Positions 58,525 through 64,000 of a stretch of DNA of 64,000 nucleotides are shown here, piece after piece. The position numbers were made by a program, and so were the translations under genes. The notes beneath the pieces were generated by a model. That model searched no databases, was not told the origin of the DNA, and worked only from the letters and a program-made list of their open reading frames with translations. Where the stretch lies: NCBI RefSeq assembly GCF_014281125.1, contig NZ_JACOEA010000008.1, positions 1-64,000 on the forward strand. The letters are read 5' to 3'. Positions within the stretch are counted from its first letter, which is position 1, and the number at the start of each line of letters is the position of its first letter. Origin of the DNA: Lawsonibacter celer. Lineage in GTDB: Bacteria; Bacillota; Clostridia; Oscillospirales; Oscillospiraceae.

Positions 58525-60675
58525 TTACTTCACGCTCTCGCCCGCGGCCTTCTTGGCCTCAATCTCCTTCAGGGCGTCCTTATAGGAGAGGTTCACGCGG
58601 CCCTTCTCGTCAATGTCGGTGACCTTGACCCAGATCATATCGCCGATGTTGACCACGTCCTCCACCTTCTCCACACGGCGGTTGGCCAGCTTGGAGATGT
58701 GGACCATGCCGTCCTTGCCGGGAGCCAGCTCCACAAAGGCGCCGAACTGCAGGATGCGGACCACCTTGCCGTAGTACAGCTGCCCCACCTCGGGGACAAA
58801 GACGATGGTCTCGATGGTCTTCTTGGCCGCGTCGCAGGAGGCCTTGTCGGTGCCCGCGATATAGATGGTGCCGTCGTCCTCGATGTCGATCTTGGCACCG
58901 GTGTCGGCGCAGATCTTCTGGATGACCTTGCCGCCGGAGCCGATGACCTCGCGGATCTTGTCCACGTCGATCTTCATCTTCACCATCTTGGGGGCGGTGT
59001 CGGCCACGTCGGGGCGGGGCTTGGAGATGCAGGGAAGCATGATCTCGTCCAGGATGGCATAGCGGGCGTCCTTGGTGATCTCCAGGGCCTCCTTGATGAT
59101 CTCATGGCTCAGGCCGTCGTTCTTGATGTCCATCTGGATGGCGGTGATGCCGGCCTTGGTGCCGGCCACCTTGAAGTCCATCTCGCCGTGGAAATCCTCC
59201 ACACCCTGGATGTCGATAAAGGTGGTGAAGGAGCCGTCGTCGTCCTGAATCAGGCCGCAGGAGATGCCGGCCACGGGGGCGGAGATGGGTACGCCGGCGT
59301 CCATCAGCGCCAGAGTGGAGCCGCAGATGGAGCCCTGGGAGGTGGAGCCGTTGGAGGAGAGCACCTCGCTCACCACACGGATGGCATAGGGGAAATCCTC
59401 CACAGAGGGGATGACAGGCTCCAGAGCCCGCTCGGCCAGGGCGCCGTGGCCCTTCTCCCGGCGGTTGGTGGAGCGGGCGGCACGGGCCTCGCCGACAGAA
59501 TAGGAGGGGAAATTGTAGTGGTGCATGTACCGCTTCTCCTCCTCCTCCCAGATGGTATCCAGCTTCTGGGCGGCGGAGAGGGTGTTCAGGGTGCAGATGG
59601 ACAGCACCTGGGTCTGGCCGCGGGTGAACAGGCCGGAGCCGTGGACACGGGGCAGCACGCCGACCTCGGCGGCCAGGGGCCGGATCTCGTTCTTGGCGCG
59701 GCCGTCCACCCGGTGGCCCTCCAGCAGCCAGGCCTTGACGATCTTCTTCTGGAACTTATAGGTGATCTCCTCCAGGTACTTGTCCATCTCGGGGTACTCC
59801 TCCAGGAAGAGCTCATGCCAGTGGTCGATGAGGGCGTTCCAGCGCACCTCGCGGACATTCTTGTCGTCGGTGTCCATGGCGGCCTTAGCCTCGTCCATAG
59901 TAGCGGCCACGATCTTGTCGAAGAGCTCCTGGTCAAAATCCGCGTGGTCGTAGGTCATCTTCTCCCGGCCGATCTCGGAGACAATCTGATTGATGAAAGC
60001 CACCTGGGCGCGGATCTCCTCATGGGCCTTGACGATGGCGTCATACATGATGTCGTCGGGCAGCTCCTTGGCGCCGGCCTCGATCATGATGACCTTCTTG
60101 TCCGTGGCGGCCACGGTCAGATCCAGCTTGGAGGCGTGCTTCTGCTCCTGGGTGGGATTCATCACAATCCGGCCGTCCACATAGCCCACCTCCAGGCAGC
60201 CGATGGGGCCGGCCCAGGGGATGTTGGAGTAGGCCAGGCAGGCGGACACGCCGATCATGGCGGTCACCTCGGGGGAGCAGTCGTAGTCCACGCTCATAAC
60301 GGTGGCGGTGACCACCACGTCGTTGCGGAAATCATAGGGGAACAGGGGACGGATGGACCGGTCAATGACCCGGCTGGCCAGCACGGCGGGCAGAGAGGGC
60401 TGCCCCTCCCGGCGCATGAAGGAGCCGGGGATGCGGCCCACGGCGTAGAGCTTCTCCTCAAAGTCCACGCTCAGGGGGAAGAAGTCGATGCCGTCCCTGG
60501 GGCGGGCGGAGGCGGTGACGGCCACCAGCACGGTGGTCTCACCGTAGGTGACCATGGCGGAAGCGGTGGCCAGCTCCGCCACCTTGCCCACGTCGATGGT
60601 CAGGGGCCGTCCGGCCACCTGAGTCTTATAGACCTTGTGGTTTGCAAATTCCTTGTGCTTGATAATGGTTGACAT
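58525..60675 (-). CDS. pnp: Polyribonucleotide nucleotidyltransferase (PNPase)
   Basis: 716 residues from the ATG at 60675 (AGGAGG 11 nt upstream). Two RNase PH domains (GRPLTIDVGKVAELATASAMVTYGETTVL..., VDGRAKNEIRPLAAEVGVLPRVHGSGLFTRGQTQ), a KH domain (IREVIGSGGKVIQKI) and an S1 domain (YYGKVVRILQFGAFVELAPGKDGMVHISKL). It degrades RNA 3' to 5' with phosphate. Preceded by rpsO with a hairpin between, as in many bacteria. Confidence 0.97.
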   Translation of the reverse strand: MSTIIKHKEFANHKVYKTQVAGRPLTIDVGKVAELATASAMVTYGETTVLVAVTASARPRDGIDFFPLSVDFEEKLYAVGRIPGSFMRREGQPSLPAVLASRVIDRSIRPLFPYDFRNDVVVTATVMSVDYDCSPEVTAMIGVSACLAYSNIPWAGPIGCLEVGYVDGRIVMNPTQEQKHASKLDLTVAATDKKVIMIEAGAKELPDDIMYDAIVKAHEEIRAQVAFINQIVSEIGREKMTYDHADFDQELFDKIVAATMDEAKAAMDTDDKNVREVRWNALIDHWHELFLEEYPEMDKYLEEITYKFQKKIVKAWLLEGHRVDGRAKNEIRPLAAEVGVLPRVHGSGLFTRGQTQVLSICTLNTLSAAQKLDTIWEEEEKRYMHHYNFPSYSVGEARAARSTNRREKGHGALAERALEPVIPSVEDFPYAIRVVSEVLSSNGSTSQGSICGSTLALMDAGVPISAPVAGISCGLIQDDDGSFTTFIDIQGVEDFHGEMDFKVAGTKAGITAIQMDIKNDGLSHEIIKEALEITKDARYAILDEIMLPCISKPRPDVADTAPKMVKMKIDVDKIREVIGSGGKVIQKICADTGAKIDIEDDGTIYIAGTDKASCDAAKKTIETIVFVPEVGQLYYGKVVRILQFGAFVELAPGKDGMVHISKLANRRVEKVEDVVNIGDMIWVKVTDIDEKGRVNLSYKDALKEIEAKKAAGESVK

Positions 60676-60807
60676 GCGGGATATTCCTCCTTTTTTCTGG
60701 TGTTTCCCACACATCAGAGCATTTTGCTCTTTTAGCACTTGAAGCCGGGTCCGGCCGCTCCGGGCCCAGGTTCAACTGCTAAAAGCGTGCTCTGGCGGAT
60801 GGGAAGA

Positions 60808-60836
60808 AGGGGCGGCACGGTGTCCGCGCCGCCCCT
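60808..60836 (-). terminator. rpsO-pnp intercistronic hairpin
   Basis: 13-bp stem (60808-60820, 60824-60836) followed by TTCTTCCC; a weak terminator or RNase III-type processing site between rpsO and pnp. Confidence 0.65.
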
Positions 60837-60848
60837 ATCAACATACGA

Positions 60849-61115
60849 TTACTTACGGATGCCCAGCTTGGCAATAATGGCGCGGTAACGCTCCACGTCC
60901 TTCTTGGCCAGGTAGTCCAGCATCTTGCGGCGCTTACCGACCATCTTCAGCAGACCGCGGCGGGAGTGGTTGTCCTGCTTGTGGACCTTCAGGTGCTCGG
61001 TCAGCTCCTTGATGCGGGCGGTCAGAATTGCGATCTGAACCTCGGGAGAGCCGGTGTCCGTGGCGTGGGTGCGGTTGGCCTCAATTACGGCCGTCTTTTC
61101 GTCCTTGCGAATCAT
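60849..61115 (-). CDS. rpsO: 30S ribosomal protein S15
   Basis: 88 residues from the ATG at 61115 (AAAGGTGG 8 nt upstream), full length: [55 protein letters not shown]15 binds 16S rRNA early in assembly. The ~110-nt leader includes CCGGCTCACACCGGCCGG and may be an S15 autoregulatory site, but this cannot be shown by reading alone. Confidence 0.97.
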   Translation of the reverse strand: MIRKDEKTAVIEANRTHATDTGSPEVQIAILTARIKELTEHLKVHKQDNHSRRGLLKMVGKRRKMLDYLAKKDVERYRAIIAKLGIRK

Positions 61116-61226
61116 GGGATGTTCCACCTTTCTGTTCATCTGCCCGCGGACTGCGTGACCGGCCGGTGTGAGCCGGGAAACGAGGTCCGGGGTAATTATG
61201 CTGCCTGTATATCCGCAGGCTGTGGT

Positions 61227-61255
61227 AGTTTATCACATTTTCCCCTCAATGTAAA
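61227..61255 (-). promoter_or_regulatory. rpsO-pnp promoter
   Basis: TTTACA (complement of 61250-61255), 17-bp spacer, TAAACT (complement of 61227-61232). Confidence 0.75.
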
Positions 61256-61303
61256 GAATTTATTGCAATTTTCTGCTTTTCTTCAGGCGGGGAGGGGACA
61301 AAA

Positions 61304-61828
61304 TCAGTTTACCCGAACAATATAGTCCTTTTTCCGGGGCGCAGGATCGGGGCGCTCGCCCGCCCGATAGCCCAGCAGGCAGTGGCCGATCCCCTCATAG
61401 TCGCCCTCAATCCCCCACTGCCTGAGCAGGGCCTTGCCCTGGTCGCTTTCAAATTCCTCTCTGGCCCGGTGGATCCAGCAGGAGCCCAGCCCCACCGCCT
61501 CGGCCGCATTCATCAGGTTGTCCATGACACAGCTGCCGTCATAGAGATAGGTGGGGCAGCTCCGGTCCGCCAGCACCACCACCACGGTAGGAGCGCCGTA
61601 AAAGGGGTCCGCCTCCGGATTGCCCAAAAGGGCGGCGTTCATTTTTTTCAGCTGCCCGATGACCTCTGCGTTCTGAATGGCCACGATCCGCGGAGACTGC
61701 TTTCCGCTCCCCGTGGGGGCATACATGCCGGCCTGCAGCACCTGCTCCAGCTCCTCCTCGGTAATCTGCTCCGGCCGGTAGGTCCGGCAGCTGCGGCGGT
61801 TTTTCAGGTCCTCAAGGGTTGTCTTCAT
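61304..61828 (-). CDS. Nitroreductase-family flavoprotein
   Basis: 174 residues, the usual length. EDLKNRRSCRTYRPEQITEEELEQVLQAGMYAPTGSGKQSPRIVAI is the FMN-binding N-terminus; NAAEAVGLGSCWIHRAREEF and GHCLLGYRAGERPDPAPRKKDYIVRV complete the fold. It reduces nitro compounds or acts as an FMN oxidoreductase in the cytoplasm. It has its own promoter at 61873-61901; ends 188 bp before rpsO. Confidence 0.93.
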   Translation of the reverse strand: MKTTLEDLKNRRSCRTYRPEQITEEELEQVLQAGMYAPTGSGKQSPRIVAIQNAEVIGQLKKMNAALLGNPEADPFYGAPTVVVVLADRSCPTYLYDGSCVMDNLMNAAEAVGLGSCWIHRAREEFESDQGKALLRQWGIEGDYEGIGHCLLGYRAGERPDPAPRKKDYIVRVN

Positions 61829-61872
61829 AAGTATTTCCTCCTGTGCTGCTGTTTTGAATTTTACATGGATCT

Positions 61873-61901
61873 AGTATACCCGTTTTTTCCCATTGTGTAA
61901 A
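61873..61901 (-). promoter_or_regulatory. Nitroreductase promoter
   Basis: TTTACA (complement of 61896-61901), 17-bp spacer, TATACT (complement of 61873-61878). Confidence 0.75.
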
Positions 61902-61944
61902 TAGCCCCTTCGAAGGCAACCCTCCGCCCCCCAAAGCGGCCCAG

Positions 61945-61982
61945 AAAAAACGACCCCCGGACGACATGTGTTCGAGGGTCGT
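61945..61982 (-). terminator. Terminator following the nifJ remnant
   Basis: 10-bp stem (61973-61982 with 61950-61959, one G-U) followed by T6 on the minus strand. It is different from the terminator of the full-length gene. Confidence 0.8.
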
Positions 61983-61993
61983 TCAGGTTTCCC

Positions 61994-62050
61994 TTACTTG
62001 TACAGCTCCACCAGCTTGGTCAGGTGCTCGTAGCGCTCCTTGGCGGCCAG
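61994..62050 (-). pseudogene. 3'-end remnant of a second nifJ
   Basis: The minus strand codes for AAKERYEHLTKLVELYK and a stop, the same as the end of the nifJ gene at 62254. Over 56 nt there are two differences (against 62252-62308) and both are silent leucine changes (CTG/CTC and CTG/TTG). It has its own terminator. No upstream coding part remains. Confidence 0.75.
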
Positions 62051-62051
62051 G

Positions 62052-62190
62052 CCCAACGGGGCCATGGCGCCGTTGGGGACCCATTGATTTGATCTGCTCG
62101 GCGGAAGTGAATTCCGCCGGCATCAAGGTTTTGGGCTGATGGCCCAAAACACTTGGACGGCGCAGGGTGCCGCCCCATCTCTGATGGGGC
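62052..62190. repeat. Palindrome-rich spacer between nifJ remnant and nifJ
   Basis: A 26-bp near-palindrome with CCCAACGG/CCGTTGGG ends sits at 62052-62077 exactly where homology to nifJ stops, then GGCGGAA-GTGAA-TTCCGCC, GTTTTGGGC/GCCCAAAAC and GCCCCAT/ATGGGGC hairpins. No gene. Confidence 0.6.
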
Positions 62191-62213
62191 CCCCGAAGAG
62201 GCCGCCAATAAGA

Positions 62214-62243
62214 AAGACCCCCGGGCTTTGCCCGGGGGTCTTG
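62214..62243 (-). terminator. nifJ terminator
   Basis: AAGACCCCCGGGC/GCCCGGGGGTCTT with 3-4 nt loop followed by TCTTATT on the minus strand. Confidence 0.85.
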
Positions 62244-62253
62244 GCGGGAAATC

Positions 62254-64000
62254 TTACTTGTAGAGCTCCACCAACTTGGTCAGGTGCTCGTAGCGCTCCT
62301 TGGCGGCCTCTTCGTTGCGGGCAAAGAGGTCCTTGGCGCGCTCGGGGAAGGCGCGGGTCAGGGAGGAGTAACGGGCCTCGTTCATCAGGAACTCCTGATA
62401 GCCGCCCTTGGGCTCCTTGGAGTCCAGGGTGAAGGGGCTCTTACCCTCGGCCTTGGCGGCGGGGTTGTACCGGAACAGGTTCCAGTAGCCGCACTCCACA
62501 GCCTTTTTCATCTCGCTCTGGCAGTTGGACATGCCGCCCTTGATGGAGTGCATCTCGCAGGGGGCGTAGCCGATAACCAGGGAGGGGCCGTGATAGGCCT
62601 CAGCCTCGCGGATGGCGGCCAGGGTCTGGTTGGGGTTGGCGCCCATAGCCACCTGGGCTACGTAGACGTAGCCGTACTGCATGGCAATCTCCGCCAGGCT
62701 CTTCTTGGGTTGCACCTTGCCGGCGGCGGCAAACTGCGCCACCTGGCCGATGTTGGAGGACTTGGAGGCCTGGCCACCGGTGTTGGAGTAGACCTCGGTG
62801 TCGAACACGAAGACGTTGATGTCCTCGCCGGAGGCCAGCACGTGGTCCAGGCCGCCGTAGCCGATGTCATAGGCCCAGCCGTCGCCGCCGAAGATCCACA
62901 CGGACTTCTTGTTCAGGTACTCCTTCTGATCCAGGATCGCCTTGGCCAGCTTGCAGGCTGCGCAGTCGCAGTAGGTCTCGCCGGCGGCCTTCAGCTCGGC
63001 CGCGTGGGCAGCAAACTTGGGCACCTGGGCCAGCTGGTCCACCGTGACGAGGCACGCCTCCAGCTCGGCAATATAGGCCTTGGCGGCCTCGCCGTTGGCC
63101 TCGCCGTCGTCCATGGTGTCCAGCCACTTCTGGGCGGCCGCCTTCAGGTCGGCGTCGCACCAGTCCACGGCGATGAGGGCGCGGGTCTTGTCGGCCAGGC
63201 TGTCCCGCAGGGCTTTCTGGCCCAGGTACAGGCCCAGGCCGTGCTCGGCGTTGTCCTCAAACAGGGAGTTGGCCCAGGCGGGACCCTTGCCCTGCTTATT
63301 GACGGTGTAGGGAGAGGTTGCGGCCGGCCCGCCCCAGATGGAGGAGCAGCCGGTGGCGTTGGAGATATACATGCGCTCGCCGCAGACCTGGGTGACCAGG
63401 CGGGCATAGGCGGTCTCGGCGCAGCCGGCGCAGGAGCCGGAGAACTCCAGCAGGGGCTGCTTGAACTGGCTGCCCTTAACGGTGGCGATGTCCTCCATGT
63501 CGGCCTTGGGGGCCACTTTGGCCACCATGTAGTCGAATACGCCCTGCTGCGCGGCCTGGGACTCCTGGGGCACCATGGTCAGAGCCTGCACCGGGCAGAC
63601 GTTGGCGCACACGGAGCAGCCCATGCAGTCCAACGGGGATACGGCGATGGCAAATTGGTACACGCCCTTGCCCTTGCCGGCCTTGACCGGCACGATCTTG
63701 GCGCCGGCGGGGGCGGCCTTGGCCTCCTCCTCACTCAGAGCAAAGGGCCGGATGGTGGCGTGGGGGCAGACATAGGAGCACTGGTTGCACTGGATGCACT
63801 TGTTCTGGTCCCACTCGGGCACGGACACGGCCACGCCGCGCTTCTCGTAGGCGGAGGCGCCCTGCTCAAAGGTGCCGTCGGCGTGAGGCACAAAGGCGGA
63901 GACGGGCAGGCTGTCGCCGTCCATCTTGTCGATGGGCACCAGCAGCTCCTCCACCATCTTCACGGTGGCAGGACGGCCCTCCATGTCGCTGCCCTTGGCT
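62254..64000 (-). CDS. nifJ: Pyruvate:ferredoxin oxidoreductase, 3' part (5' end beyond window)
   Basis: 582 C-terminal residues are visible; the reading frame runs off the window at 64000. Two [4Fe-4S] sites CIQCNQCSYVCPHA and CMGCSVCANVCPVQA, then the thiamine-diphosphate part: GSCAGCAETAYARLV, IFGGDGWAYDIGYGGLDHVLASGEDINV, DTEVYSNTGGQASKSS; conserved Cys in YAPCEMHSIKGGM. It splits pyruvate with CoA to acetyl-CoA, CO2 and reduced ferredoxin, the main pyruvate route of strict anaerobes. A duplicated tail follows its terminator. Confidence 0.96.
   Translation of the reverse strand, partial: AKGSDMEGRPATVKMVEELLVPIDKMDGDSLPVSAFVPHADGTFEQGASAYEKRGVAVSVPEWDQNKCIQCNQCSYVCPHATIRPFALSEEEAKAAPAGAKIVPVKAGKGKGVYQFAIAVSPLDCMGCSVCANVCPVQALTMVPQESQAAQQGVFDYMVAKVAPKADMEDIATVKGSQFKQPLLEFSGSCAGCAETAYARLVTQVCGERMYISNATGCSSIWGGPAATSPYTVNKQGKGPAWANSLFEDNAEHGLGLYLGQKALRDSLADKTRALIAVDWCDADLKAAAQKWLDTMDDGEANGEAAKAYIAELEACLVTVDQLAQVPKFAAHAAELKAAGETYCDCAACKLAKAILDQKEYLNKKSVWIFGGDGWAYDIGYGGLDHVLASGEDINVFVFDTEVYSNTGGQASKSSNIGQVAQFAAAGKVQPKKSLAEIAMQYGYVYVAQVAMGANPNQTLAAIREAEAYHGPSLVIGYAPCEMHSIKGGMSNCQSEMKKAVECGYWNLFRYNPAAKAEGKSPFTLDSKEPKGGYQEFLMNEARYSSLTRAFPERAKDLFARNEEAAKERYEHLTKLVELYK

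Noticed and set aside
1..64000. CRISPR arrays, rRNA, insertion sequences, prophage
   Set aside because: No regularly spaced direct repeats, no rRNA sequence, no transposase, integrase or phage structural gene was found.

Overview
The window looks like one contiguous piece of a GC-rich Clostridia chromosome, most likely an Oscillospiraceae-type gut anaerobe (Flavonifractor/Oscillibacter-like). The evidence is the high GC content, a Gram-positive core set (DnaD/DnaI, ZapA, MreCD, RelA, RecJ, M16 peptidase-pnp-rpsO), strong AGGAGG ribosome binding sites with many GTG/TTG starts, and strict-anaerobe enzymes (pyruvate:ferredoxin oxidoreductase, methylaspartate ammonia-lyase). The species assignment is inference. 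There is no rRNA, CRISPR array, phage or insertion sequence; one tRNA is present.

Layout. 1-10542 (minus strand): an oligopeptide-type ABC importer (oppABCDF) followed in the same direction by aspartate-semialdehyde dehydrogenase, aspartokinase, a DUF885 peptidase-like protein, a creatininase-family amidase and an AstE/AspA-like deacylase cut by the window edge. A divergent GntR regulator (10929) leads methylaspartate ammonia-lyase and an aldo/keto reductase. 14559-20512: tRNA-Arg, typA, then a minus-strand murE-like/queG-like/CBS group, a 200-bp dispersed repeat, and an XRE regulator divergent from a small protein. 20498-27099: recJ-relA, then a small gene, a D-aspartate-ligase-like ATP-grasp enzyme and an aspartate racemase. 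27254-38697: acetyltransferase, YbaK, a secreted DUF4358 protein, two FtsH proteases, a TetR-MATE pair, and rlmB with a membrane protein that looks like a catalytically dead P-type ATPase. 38925-50608: an AT-rich lipoprotein gene, then a long cell-envelope operon read from zapA: U32 peptidase, dut, maf, mreC, mreD, a DUF6056-like membrane protein, PBP2, and a GH13 glucosidase. 50758-57526: dnaD-dnaI, an AT-rich pair of secreted/membrane genes, and an orphan restriction-enzyme-like protein. 55701-64000: M16 peptidase, ferredoxin-nitroreductase, pnp, rpsO, a second nitroreductase, and the 3' part of nifJ, preceded downstream by a duplicated nifJ tail.

How the genes work together. Three themes stand out. 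The first 14 kb reads as a regulated uptake-and-breakdown locus for a peptide-like or N-substituted amino-acid compound, with its own aspartate-family enzymes. The murE-like gene, D-Asp ligase and racemase together suggest an unusual peptidoglycan stem or cross-bridge. The mre/PBP2 operon carries two added genes, a GT-C-like membrane protein and a GH13 enzyme. The most unusual single proteins are the P-type ATPase-like pseudoenzyme (33272-35476) and the restriction-enzyme-like protein whose catalytic residues look lost (54278-55576). Several intergenic regions hold palindrome clusters and one repeat family.
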